From: Streptomyces tsukubensis
GTDB lineage: Bacteria; Actinomycetota; Actinomycetes; Streptomycetales; Streptomycetaceae
Direction of reading: 5' to 3'
Assembly (NCBI RefSeq): GCF_003932715.1
Contig: NZ_CP020700.1
Location: 7,090,501 to 7,154,500, forward strand
DNA length: 64,000 bases
Position numbers and translations under genes: made by a program. Positions 17,129 to 25,515 of this stretch are shown piece after piece (within the stretch, counting starts at the first letter, position 1; every line of letters begins with the position of its first letter). The notes below the pieces were generated by a model that was not told the origin of the DNA, did not search any database, and worked only from the letters and a program-made list of their open reading frames with translations.

Positions 17129-20100
17129 TCAGTCCCGGGGCGGGTTCCGGACCAGCGGGGCCCGGCTGTAGAGGTGGGCGGCCCCCGCGGCCAGCCCGGC
17201 CAGCGTGTCCGCCGGGCCGCTGAACAGACCGGCGTCGGTGAGCGCCGCGCACAGCTGATCGCGCCCGGTGCGGGCCGTACCCCGGTCGATGCCCCCGATC
17301 CGGTCCACGGAGGAGTCGTCGGGTACGCAGAGGTGGCCGCGGTCGGGAACGGGCGACGAGGGCAGCGGGGCGAGGCCGGGCGGGATCTCGTCCTCGGTGT
17401 ACTCGCCGAGCGGGAAGACCCCGCGCGAGGCGGCCAGTACGGGCCGGGGCGCCCGGAGGTCGTAGCCGACGGGCCGGCCGGGGAGCACCTCGGCGCCGGG
17501 CGCGTCCGGGGTGTGGCTGAAAGGACTCGGCGGGGCACCCCACAGGGCGGCGGGAACGTTGTGGGTGCGGGCGGTCGCCGTCCAGCCGTCCAGTGCCGCA
17601 GGCGCGCCCTCGTAGTACAGCTCCAGACGGTGCTCCCCGACCAGGCCGGTGTGGTCCATGGGCCTGATGTCGACCGCGGGCCCGTCCTCGGGGCCGGGCG
17701 GCGACAGTGGGGCGTCGCCCAGGCGGAGATGGCTGGCGGGCACCGCGGACTGGGTGAAGAACCGCAGGTCACGGGCGCGGGCGTACCAGACCTTACCGCT
17801 GCTGCCGGGCTCCCCGGCGGTGTCTGTGGTGGCAGCGGTGTCCGGGGTGGTGTTGTCCACGCCGTTCACCGGGGCGATGCTGACGACGTCCGCCGGTTCC
17901 GGCAGCATGTCCGCGAACTCGTCCCAGCCGAGCGGCTCGGTGTCCGCTCCGGAGGGCCCGGGGCCGAAGCTGATCGTCTTGGAGAAGGTCAGGAAGTGCG
18001 CGGTCACCGAACCGCCGGTCGGCGGCCCCCACAGCTCCAGATCGGCGCCGACGGTCACGCTGATGGTCTTGTGCAGGATCCCGATGTTGACCTGGTAGGA
18101 GGCGCCGATGCTCACCGAGACCCGGGCGGTGAAGAAGAAGGGCCGCCAGGACAGCAGGACATCCGCCTGCGCGGTGAACCACGCCCGGAAGTCCCCCGCG
18201 TGGAAGACGATGCTCAGCCGTCCTCCGGCCATCGCGCACGACGGGGTCACGGCGAGATACGTCTGTGCGGTGATCGTCAGGTTGTCGCTGACGGCCCAGT
18301 CGATGCCGAGGCGCGGTACGTCGGGGTAGTCGGCGGGGCGCCGGAACGACGGATGGTAGCCGCCGAGGGTGACCACGAACTGTCCCGCGTTCGGATGGTC
18401 GCCGAACCAGACCGAGGCGGCGAAACCGCCGGTGAGATGGCAGGCGGGAGTCAGGACGTACGACACCGGGGCCAGCTGTGCGGCCAGTTCGAAGCTCCCG
18501 GTGAGGGGCCGGACGACCGCTTCGAGCCCCAGCTCGGCGTAGACGTACGTACGGGTGGCGGACTCGGCGGGCATCGGCAGCTGGAGGGTCGCGATCCCCA
18601 GCACGGCGAGCGCCGTCTCCCGCCCGAACTCGGCGGCCAGCAGCACCTTGGCGTTCACCACCTCGGCGACGGTGAACTCGACGCCCAGGGCCAGCCAGTA
18701 CGAGCCCTGGCGCGGGGCGATCCACTCCCGCAGCGGTCCTCCGGGCACCGCGGCCCGGCGCCCCTCCAGAACGTCGAGGACGGCGGACGGCCGGGGATCG
18801 GCGTCCGGTCCCTGCTTGTTCAGCACCAGCAGCGGGAAGCCGGACACCTCCCGGGCGCTCGGCAGGACGAGTTCCCGGTTGAAGCCGAACCCGGCCATCA
18901 GACCGGTGACCAGGATCGGCGGCGCCGCCACCAGGGGCGCTTCGAGCTGGGCGAAGACGAACAGCGACGGCTGTCCGGAGGTCAGCTGGGCGTACGAGCC
19001 GACGGCCGCCAGGGAGAAGTCCGGTACGGCGATGGTCGCGGTGCCGTCGAACTGGAACGCCACTCCCTTCTCCAGCCGGTCGTCGGGGAGGTGCAGCAGC
19101 GCGCCTGCGATCTCGACCGGAGGAGAGACATAGCCGACGCCGAGGCCGTCGAGACGGAAGACGGGGGCGAATCGTTCCAGCGACGAGCCGACGGCAAGCC
19201 CGTCCAGCGAGAGCGCCAGCGGTCCGAGCTGCACCCCGGCGTCGAGGCCGAAGAGCAGCACATTGTGCTGGTACATCACCCCGATGCGGTTGATCTGGAG
19301 GACCCCGAGCTGCTTCTGGACGTCGAACCAGACACCGCTGGAGGCCGGGGTGCCCGGCGTGGCGGGCGTGCTGGAGGCGGCGGGCGTATCCGGCGCGGTG
19401 GGCGCGGAGCGGCCGGAGGCGGCCGGGCCTGCGGGCAGACCGAGGGCGACGGGTGTCCGCTCCGTGCCGATGCGGAGGTCGGCCAGGGCGGCCGGTCCGG
19501 CCTTCAGCCCGCCCCCGGGTAACTCCACCACCCCGGCCTGCGCGAGCAGCGCATTGGCGGCTCCGGCCGCGGCGGTGTCGAACACCCCGGACGCGTAGAG
19601 GACCTGGAGGTTGTCGACGGCGAGTTCGCCGCCCGCCCCGGCGAGGAATCCGCCGACGAGCGGAAGCCCGCTCAGATCGACCGACGCCGACAGATCGACC
19701 CCGACGCAGAACACGGCCGGGCCGTTCGCCGGTGCGACCCGTACGAACTTGGCCTCCTGGAGCCCGATGCGCAGGCTCTCCGGGACATCGGAGGCGAGGT
19801 CGGCGGAGAAATGCGCGACCAGGTCCCGCAGCGCGACCCGGGCGTCGCCGTCGGCGGAGTGAAAGGTGGCGACGAGGAGACCGGTGCCGGTCCTCTCCTC
19901 GTCGAAGACGACGTCGAAGGAGAGGTCGCCGACGGCCAGCCGGCCGCCGTAGTGGATCGCGGCGTCGTCCCGGGTGACGGTCAGCGCGAGGGAGGCGGTG
20001 ATCCCGTCCGCGATCGCGATCCGCCCCCGGCAGAGGAAGTCGAAGACCTTGGTGCCGGTGGTGTGGGAGAGCCGGAGTGCGGTGAGTTCCAGAGAGCGGA

Positions 20101-21142
20101 GGGGGCCGGGGACATCGGGCAGCCGCAGGGCGTCGATCACCTCGCCCACGCCGATCTCCCCGGCCGCGAGCCCGCCGCTGAAGGCCCAGCCGCCCTGCGC
20201 GCCGCCGGTCTGCGAGGCGGACAGTTCGATGTCGATGGAGTGGCCGATCGACACCGTGCCGCCGATCCGGGCGACGAACTTGCGGGCGGGATCGTAGTAC
20301 AGGGCCACGGAGAGGGCGGTGAGCGCGAACGGGCCGATGCCCCAGTCACCGGTGGCCTTCATCCGGACCAGGAACGCCCTGCCGAGACTCGCGGTGAACG
20401 ACAGTTCGCTGACGGCCGGGGCCGCGGGCACCTCGCCCACGGGCAGCCCGAACGACTCCAGCAGGGTCCGGACGCCGAGCGGCTCGCCGTCCCGCAGCCG
20501 GCCGGTGACCCGCAGATCGGGCAGCCACACCGAGATCTCCAGCGCGAGGGCCTTGATGTCGAGCGCGGCGACGACCGCCATGGACGTCACTTCGCGGCCG
20601 GCCGGTACGGCACCGTCCTTCGGGGCCAGCCGGAAGTCGAATCCGGCGACGTCGCGGGCGGCGAAGTCGAGCGCGCGCAGCCCCTGCCGGGCGCTCTCCC
20701 ACACCGACGCGTCGCTGAGCCTTTCCCCCAGTTCGTCCAGCGCGTCCGCGAAGGCCCCCCGCTGCCGTGGGCGTACGGCGGCGGTGAGGCGACCGTCCTC
20801 TCCCTCGGCCACGGTGCACACCACCGCGACGGAGTCGAACGCCCCGCTGAGCACCAGGGCGACGGAGCCGTCCGCCGCCACGGTCACCGTCACGCCGGTC
20901 ACCGCGAGCGTCACCCGCCCGCCGACGGGCCAGACGGTGGACGCGCAGCTCAGGCCGAAGGTCAGCGTGGTGTGCCCCGGGTCGGTCCGCGGCACCTGCG
21001 AACCGGCCGTGCCCCGGCAGACACCGTCCGGGAAGGTGCCCAGCATGTCGGTGAGTTGCGGGGGCAGCACGGTGTCCGTGGTGCGCAGTACGGGAGACTC
21101 CCCCAGGCTCGTCAGGTGCGCTTCCAGGGCATCGAGATCCAT
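17129..21142 (-). CDS. 1337-aa DUF6603-like giant protein (contains a TTA codon)
   Basis: Start at ATG 21142 with GGGAGG six bases upstream; the frame is open further upstream but would overlap the RIP gene. The body is a long series of beta-rich repeats with alternating hydrophobic strands (LSLDGLAVGSSLERFAPVFR, VTGLMAGFGFNRELVLPS, FFFTARVSVSIGASYQVNIG). These resemble DUF6603-type proteins; the assignment is from memory and untested. A Thr/Ala/Pro linker sits near residue 560. There is no signal peptide. Codon 541 (19520-19522 on the plus strand) is TTA, linking the operon to bldA. The gene starts 20 bp after the RIP gene. A beta-solenoid or lipid-binding-like scaffold is possible; function unknown. 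Confidence 0.75.
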   Translation of the reverse strand: MDLDALEAHLTSLGESPVLRTTDTVLPPQLTDMLGTFPDGVCRGTAGSQVPRTDPGHTTLTFGLSCASTVWPVGGRVTLAVTGVTVTVAADGSVALVLSGAFDSVAVVCTVAEGEDGRLTAAVRPRQRGAFADALDELGERLSDASVWESARQGLRALDFAARDVAGFDFRLAPKDGAVPAGREVTSMAVVAALDIKALALEISVWLPDLRVTGRLRDGEPLGVRTLLESFGLPVGEVPAAPAVSELSFTASLGRAFLVRMKATGDWGIGPFALTALSVALYYDPARKFVARIGGTVSIGHSIDIELSASQTGGAQGGWAFSGGLAAGEIGVGEVIDALRLPDVPGPLRSLELTALRLSHTTGTKVFDFLCRGRIAIADGITASLALTVTRDDAAIHYGGRLAVGDLSFDVVFDEERTGTGLLVATFHSADGDARVALRDLVAHFSADLASDVPESLRIGLQEAKFVRVAPANGPAVFCVGVDLSASVDLSGLPLVGGFLAGAGGELAVDNLQVLYASGVFDTAAAGAANALLAQAGVVELPGGGLKAGPAALADLRIGTERTPVALGLPAGPAASGRSAPTAPDTPAASSTPATPGTPASSGVWFDVQKQLGVLQINRIGVMYQHNVLLFGLDAGVQLGPLALSLDGLAVGSSLERFAPVFRLDGLGVGYVSPPVEIAGALLHLPDDRLEKGVAFQFDGTATIAVPDFSLAAVGSYAQLTSGQPSLFVFAQLEAPLVAAPPILVTGLMAGFGFNRELVLPSAREVSGFPLLVLNKQGPDADPRPSAVLDVLEGRRAAVPGGPLREWIAPRQGSYWLALGVEFTVAEVVNAKVLLAAEFGRETALAVLGIATLQLPMPAESATRTYVYAELGLEAVVRPLTGSFELAAQLAPVSYVLTPACHLTGGFAASVWFGDHPNAGQFVVTLGGYHPSFRRPADYPDVPRLGIDWAVSDNLTITAQTYLAVTPSCAMAGGRLSIVFHAGDFRAWFTAQADVLLSWRPFFFTARVSVSIGASYQVNIGILHKTISVTVGADLELWGPPTGGSVTAHFLTFSKTISFGPGPSGADTEPLGWDEFADMLPEPADVVSIAPVNGVDNTTPDTAATTDTAGEPGSSGKVWYARARDLRFFTQSAVPASHLRLGDAPLSPPGPEDGPAVDIRPMDHTGLVGEHRLELYYEGAPAALDGWTATARTHNVPAALWGAPPSPFSHTPDAPGAEVLPGRPVGYDLRAPRPVLAASRGVFPLGEYTEDEIPPGLAPLPSSPVPDRGHLCVPDDSSVDRIGGIDRGTARTGRDQLCAALTDAGLFSGPADTLAGLAAGAAHLYSRAPLVRNPPRD

Positions 21143-21162
21143 CGGAACCCTCCCGTCGTCGG

Positions 21163-21897
21163 CTACTGGTGCAGAGCGCCGTTCCCCATGATCTGTCCGG
21201 CTTCGGCCGGCCCCACCTCGCGTCCGGCGTACTGAAGGCCGGGTTTCGTCCCGCGGACCACGGCCGAGAGGTCGTCCCACTTCTTGACCGCTTCGTTGAA
21301 GTACATGGTCTCCGTGCCGTCCGGCCTCGGCAGCCGGGTGTACTGGGACCAGAGTTCCGGCCATGCGGTGAGGAAGCTCTCGCAGAAACCGCCGAACCGG
21401 GCCATCTCCGCCGTCATGATGATGAGCCGGTGAAACGCCTCCTCGGCCTTTCCGGGTGCTCCCGATCCGGTCCTCACCACTTTGTCCACATGGTTGTAGA
21501 GGGTTTCCAGGTCGGTGATCAGATGGAACCCTCCGATATCGAAGTCCGGGGCGGCCTCGGAGTAATTCGATGAAACACGCTGATCCGTCCGGACGGGCAC
21601 CGGTTGCTCGGGTGCGACCTGACTTCCGCGGGCGGCGAGATACCGTTCCGCGGTGCCGACGTGCCCGATCGACCAGCCCTGGACGTACAGATTCCGCTTC
21701 AGGACGTAGACCCGGACCGCCTTGGCCCCGTAGTCCAGTTCGAAATCGACCCGGACGAACCGCGCATCGGGATTCGGTGGGGTTCCGATGTTCGGGTTGA
21801 AGTGGTCGCGCAGAAACCGAATCATCGCGCGAAATGCGGCGGCATCCGATTCATAAGTCGCCGCATAGGCATGAGTGTCCCCGTTCGCCATGACCAT
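21163..21897 (-). CDS. ribosome-inactivating protein, ricin A/Shiga rRNA N-glycosylase family
   Basis: 244-aa protein with the active-site layout of ribosome-inactivating proteins, which remove one adenine from the sarcin-ricin loop. NLYVQGW (68-75) corresponds to ricin NAYVVGY. Y86 and Y112 (SSNYSEA) match the two stacking tyrosines. The catalytic pair is E164/R167 in IMTAEMARFGGF, and W207 in VKKWDDLSAVV matches the active-site Trp. Spacings are close to ricin A chain. There is no signal peptide or lectin chain. It is first gene of an operon with four large proteins, 20 bp before the DUF6603-like gene. No immunity gene is evident. The Prosite-type signature is degenerate after RF, so a divergent member. 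Confidence 0.75.
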   Translation of the reverse strand: MVMANGDTHAYAATYESDAAAFRAMIRFLRDHFNPNIGTPPNPDARFVRVDFELDYGAKAVRVYVLKRNLYVQGWSIGHVGTAERYLAARGSQVAPEQPVPVRTDQRVSSNYSEAAPDFDIGGFHLITDLETLYNHVDKVVRTGSGAPGKAEEAFHRLIIMTAEMARFGGFCESFLTAWPELWSQYTRLPRPDGTETMYFNEAVKKWDDLSAVVRGTKPGLQYAGREVGPAEAGQIMGNGALHQ

Positions 21898-22210
21898 TCA
21901 GCGGCCCCCCGCCGGATTCCCCATTGCCGTGGACCGCCACAGTCTCGCTGCTGCCCGGAGGGATGCGCAACCCTGCGACGGGCCGGTCGGCGGCGGAATT
22001 CCCCACGGCTGATCCGGAAGTCGAGACGTGTGCCGAAGGAGTCTTATGAGACCTGATGGGCCGGGGCGAATTCAGTTGAGTCGCGGTGCGGGTGGCGTCT
22101 ATGCTGCGGCACCCGCAGGCCGCCGCCCCGACCGGCGGCGGTGCCGGGCGCGCGTGGTGAACGGGCCCGGCGACGGCCGGGGGCAGCGCGAGGTCCGGAG
22201 GGATTCCCGC
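21898..22210. other. 313-bp region upstream of the RIP operon
   Basis: Contains the presumed promoter of the minus-strand RIP operon; its relatively AT-rich part is about 22020-22080. It also contains a hairpin at 22120-22141 that fits a terminator for the monooxygenase gene ending at 22211. I could not assign a -35/-10 pair with confidence. Confidence 0.45.
22120..22141 (-). terminator. putative terminator after the flavin monooxygenase
   Basis: Perfect 8-bp stem CCGCCGCC/GGCGGCGG with loop CCGACC, about 70 bp past the stop of the 22211-23395 gene. Confidence 0.5.
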
Positions 22211-23395
22211 TCAGAGGAAGGGCGTATCGGGTTCGAGCCCCGACAGCACCCTGCCGTACAGCTCCAGATTGGCCGCTGGGTTGACGAACGAATGCAGGTT
22301 CAGAGCGTTGAGATCCCGCACCATCCGCTGGACCGGCACCTCCCGGTGCAGGGACGAGGCGCCCGAAGCGGACCCGACCAGATCGCCGGCCTCCTTGCAC
22401 AGCCGCGCCGCATACCCGCACTGCGCCCTGATCCGCGCCCGCTCCGCCGTCGTGTACGGCTCTCCCGCAGCCGCCCGGGATTCGATCACCTGCACCAGAT
22501 CGCCGGAGAGCAGCTCCGCGGCGGAAACCTTCATCTCGGCCTCGGCGAACTGCAGATGCGTCACCGGAGCCTCGTGCTGGTGCTGGTAGAAGGTGTAGGT
22601 GATGCCCCGCTGCTGGATGCGCTCCCCGAACTCCGCCAGGGCCCCGCGTGCCAGCCCGACGGCGCTCGCGGCCGTCCAGGCACAGAACATCAGTATCACC
22701 GGCATCCGGTAGAAGGGGTCGGCGCTGTTCCGCTGTGACGGGCACTCCCCCTCCAGCAGTGGCCCCACCCGCAGGGCGCGATGGGCGGGCACCTGCACGT
22801 CCCGGGCCACGACCGTATTGCTGCCGCTCCCGGTCAGTCCGGAGAAGTCCCAGTCGTCCAGGATCGCGAGCTCGGTCATGGGGATCGCCAGCCACAGCAG
22901 CTCCGGCGGGCCTTCCCCGGTGTCGTCCAGCGCGGTCAGGAGATGCCAGTCGGCGTCCTGGCATCCGCTCGCGAACGGCGACTTCCCGTTCACCGTGTAA
23001 CCGCCGTCCACCGGAACGGCCTTCGAGCCCGGGACGAGCGTGCTGCTGATCCGGACATCGGGACCGGTGAAGATCTCGTCCTGGACCTCGTCGGGGAACA
23101 GTGCCGCGATAAAGGCGGACCCGGCTTGGCTCAGCGCCAGGTACCCGGCGGAACCGCAGGCCGCGGAGATCTCGCTCAGCACGTCGACCTGCGTGCGCAA
23201 CGAGGACTGATAACCCCCGTAGTGCCGGGGGACGTTCATCCGCAGGATTCCGGCGTCCCCGAGAGCCTCGACGACTTCGCGCGTCACCCGCCGCTGCCGC
23301 TCGGCGCTTGCCGTGTGCGAGCGGATGAGCGGGTGCAACGCGCGTACGCGGTCCAGGAGGTCGGTTTCTGTACGAGATGCTGATGAACCGGCCAA
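22211..23395 (-). CDS. acyl-CoA-dehydrogenase-fold flavin monooxygenase
   Basis: 394-aa protein of the class D flavin monooxygenase/acyl-CoA dehydrogenase superfamily, like HpaB-, HsaA-, DszC- or ActVA-ORF5-type oxygenases that use reduced flavin. Seen: NVPRHYGGY near residue 55, SSTLVPGSKAVPVDGGYTVNGKSPFASG at the middle beta domain, WDFSGLTGSGSN, and the C-terminal helical bundle with LHREVPVQRMVRDLNALNLHSF. The start is TTG at 23395 with GGAGG seven bases upstream. A flavin reductase is not adjacent. It is separated by 163 bp from the Trm112-like gene and may have its own promoter. An oxygenation step in the neighbouring pathway is inferred. Confidence 0.82.
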   Translation of the reverse strand: MAGSSASRTETDLLDRVRALHPLIRSHTASAERQRRVTREVVEALGDAGILRMNVPRHYGGYQSSLRTQVDVLSEISAACGSAGYLALSQAGSAFIAALFPDEVQDEIFTGPDVRISSTLVPGSKAVPVDGGYTVNGKSPFASGCQDADWHLLTALDDTGEGPPELLWLAIPMTELAILDDWDFSGLTGSGSNTVVARDVQVPAHRALRVGPLLEGECPSQRNSADPFYRMPVILMFCAWTAASAVGLARGALAEFGERIQQRGITYTFYQHQHEAPVTHLQFAEAEMKVSAAELLSGDLVQVIESRAAAGEPYTTAERARIRAQCGYAARLCKEAGDLVGSASGASSLHREVPVQRMVRDLNALNLHSFVNPAANLELYGRVLSGLEPDTPFL

Positions 23396-23558
23396 GGGGG
23401 AACCTCCGGCTTCGGGTCACAGGCGAACCCTCACCGTGGCGCCGATCCCGGCGACTGTCAATGCGGACTCGTCCGGGCCCGGCTCAATCCGGACGGCCGG
23501 GCCGGGTCCATGTCGTGAAAGGCGCAGTTGACCGTGAACTCCCGAACGGATCCCGGAA

Positions 23559-23792
23559 CTACCGCCCCTGCCGGGTCAGCCGTTCGTGTTCCTCGTCGGA
23601 CACCGGCTCACCGGATGCCGGGCGCAGCTGCGGAACGCGGTTCATGATGGGGTAGAGACGTCTCAGACGGGGGTTGTACAGCGCGTCACCGGAACCGCTC
23701 GACGGGACGGTGGCGGAGGAGCTGACCAGATGCAGCGGGCCCTTGTCCAGCGGGCAGACGAGGATGTCCAGCAGCGGGTCATCGGCGTTCAT
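23559..23792 (-). CDS. Trm112-family small zinc-ribbon-like protein
   Basis: 77-aa protein: LLDILVCPLDKGPL at the N-terminus, then NPRLRRLYPIMNRVPQLRP, the usual actinobacterial Trm112/YcaR pattern. Most zinc cysteines are missing, so it probably does not bind zinc. The start lies 14 bp inside the end of the transporter gene, so it is coupled. Such proteins often partner or activate methyltransferases, and two class I methyltransferases are in this same gene run (inference). Confidence 0.8.
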   Translation of the reverse strand: MNADDPLLDILVCPLDKGPLHLVSSSATVPSSGSGDALYNPRLRRLYPIMNRVPQLRPASGEPVSDEEHERLTRQGR

Positions 23793-24744
23793 GAGCGGTG
23801 AACTCCTTGGCGGATGTCTTCAGGGGCGGGGGGTCGGTCGGGTCGCGGGATGCGGGCGGCTCCGGCGGGTCGTGCTTCGGCATCGCGAGGAGCACCAGCA
23901 CCGCCAGCAGGGTGCCCGTGACCCGCAGCGCCAGCCGTACCGGATCGCCCGGCAGCGCCTCGCCGAAGGCGAACGTACCCAGTACGGCGGTGAACACGCT
24001 CGTCACCGTCGTGCACACCGGCACGATCAGCGAGACCCGGCACCGCTGCAGGGCCGCCTGCGACATCACCAGCCCGAACGCGCCGGTGAACAGGAGAAGG
24101 TACGGGTACGGGGAGCCCAGTACGCCGAACAGCGCGGCGGAGGGCCGGTCGAGCAGCCCGGCCGATTCGACCGACACCCCTTTGACCGCCAGCGAGCTCA
24201 CCCCGTACAGCAGTCCCAGGGCGACCCCGTACTCGACGCCCGTCGCGGGCTTCCGGTGCTGCCGCCGGGCCCGGCGCTCGGCGGCCGCGTACCACCAGAT
24301 CCCCGCTGCCAGCGACGGCACACAGACCAGCAGGATCACCGGCACCGGCGCCCCGGCGCCGACGGTGTCGGTGTCCGGGGACAGGGAGAGGACCACCATC
24401 ACGAGCGCGACGAGGATCGCCCCGACCGCCAGCCGCTCCCGCCCCGGGATCCGTTCGCCGAGCAGCCGTGCCGACAGCACCAGGAGCAGCACCAGACCGG
24501 AGACGAAGATGCCCTGCGCGGCGGCGATCGGCAGCGTCCGGTAGACGACGAGCTGCGCCCCGAACCCGGCGGCCAGCGCCAGCGCGCCCGCGATCCACAG
24601 CGGGCTGCCGAGGACCCGCAGCAGCAGCCGGACCGGCTCCCGCACCGATACGGCGGGCATACTTCCGAGCGCCCTCTTCTGCAGGACGAATCCGGCGCTG
24701 TAGAGCACGTTCGCCAGCAGTGCGGCGGCCACCCCCCACCACAC
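23779..24744 (-). CDS. EamA/DMT-superfamily membrane transporter
   Basis: 321-aa integral membrane protein with about ten hydrophobic helices in two homologous halves (MWWGVAAALLANVLYSAGFVLQKRAL; LLYGVSSLAVKGVSV). The GTG start at 24744 is three bases after the methyltransferase stop. It ends in a soluble Pro/Asp tail. DMT proteins export metabolites or flip lipid-linked sugars. Next to AftD-like and glycosyltransferase genes, movement of a glycan precursor is plausible but unproven. Confidence 0.85.
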   Translation of the reverse strand: MWWGVAAALLANVLYSAGFVLQKRALGSMPAVSVREPVRLLLRVLGSPLWIAGALALAAGFGAQLVVYRTLPIAAAQGIFVSGLVLLLVLSARLLGERIPGRERLAVGAILVALVMVVLSLSPDTDTVGAGAPVPVILLVCVPSLAAGIWWYAAAERRARRQHRKPATGVEYGVALGLLYGVSSLAVKGVSVESAGLLDRPSAALFGVLGSPYPYLLLFTGAFGLVMSQAALQRCRVSLIVPVCTTVTSVFTAVLGTFAFGEALPGDPVRLALRVTGTLLAVLVLLAMPKHDPPEPPASRDPTDPPPLKTSAKEFTAHERR

Positions 24745-24747
24745 GGC

Positions 24748-25515
24748 CTACGTCTTCCGCGCGTGCAGCAGCAGGATCGACGACAGCGAAGGCGCCGCGC
24801 ACGCCAGCCGGTCCAGGGGCCGCAACGGGCGCGGCACCCCGTGGAAAGGAGCGCCCGCCAGCCGGACCACCTCGAAGCCGGACGCGGCCACGAACTCCCG
24901 CAGCGCGCGGGCCGTGTAGAGCCTGAGGTGTCCGACGACCTCACTGCCGGGGCGGCCGTGGATGGCACGCAGGCTGACCTCGGAGAAGACGGGCTGGACA
25001 CCGGCGAGCAGCAGGGCCCGGTTGTACCAGGCGGCGAGGTTCGGGGTCGACAGCATCAGATGGCCGCCGGGGCGCAGCACGCGCCGCAGCTCGTCCAGGG
25101 CACTGTCCGGGTCGACGAGATGCTCGACGACCTCGCTGAAGAGTACGGCGTCGGCCGCGCCCGACCTGAACGGCAGCCTTCCGTCGCTCAGTTCACCGCG
25201 CACCACGTCGGTGAGCCGGGTGCGGGCCCGGCGCAGGGCGTCCTGCGACCAGTCGACGCCGATGACGCGGTGCCCGGCGAGCAGCGGCGCGGCGGTGGCC
25301 GCCGCCGTACCGTCACCGCAGCCGACGTCGAGGACGACGGCGGGCCTGACCGAGGCAGGGCCGAGCACGGCGGCGAGCATCCGGGCCTGCCGCAGGCTGC
25401 GGGCGTCCCCGGAGGCGACGGGCACGGCGGGGTTCTCGTAGAACTCACGAAGCCCTCGGGGTGCGGTACCGGCGTCCGGTTTCGTGTTCGTCCCGGACCG
25501 GGCCGGTGTCGTCAT
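24748..25515 (-). CDS. class I SAM methyltransferase
   Basis: 255-aa methyltransferase with motif I VVLDVGCGDGTAAATAAPL, acidic loop VIGVDWSQDAL, and the FSEVVEHLVDPDSALDELRRVLRPGG segment of Methyltransf_11/23-type enzymes. The C-terminal part (YNRALLLAGVQP, HLRLYTARALREFVAASGFEVVRLAG) is typical of sugar or lipid methyltransferases. The ATG at 25515 has GGAAGGAG upstream and overlaps the acyltransferase stop as ATGA. Confidence 0.85.
   Translation of the reverse strand: MTTPARSGTNTKPDAGTAPRGLREFYENPAVPVASGDARSLRQARMLAAVLGPASVRPAVVLDVGCGDGTAAATAAPLLAGHRVIGVDWSQDALRRARTRLTDVVRGELSDGRLPFRSGAADAVLFSEVVEHLVDPDSALDELRRVLRPGGHLMLSTPNLAAWYNRALLLAGVQPVFSEVSLRAIHGRPGSEVVGHLRLYTARALREFVAASGFEVVRLAGAPFHGVPRPLRPLDRLACAAPSLSSILLLHARKT

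Noticed and set aside
17143..21364. Upstream start (21364) for the DUF6603-like gene
   Set aside because: It would overlap the RIP gene by 200 bp with Arg/Gly-rich sequence; ATG 21142 has GGGAGG at ideal spacing.
9343..21897. Contractile injection system (eCIS) or Tc toxin complex
   Set aside because: No sheath, tube, baseplate gpW/gpJ-like, AAA+ ATPase, TcB/TcC RHS shell or TcA translocator sequence was recognised in the operon.
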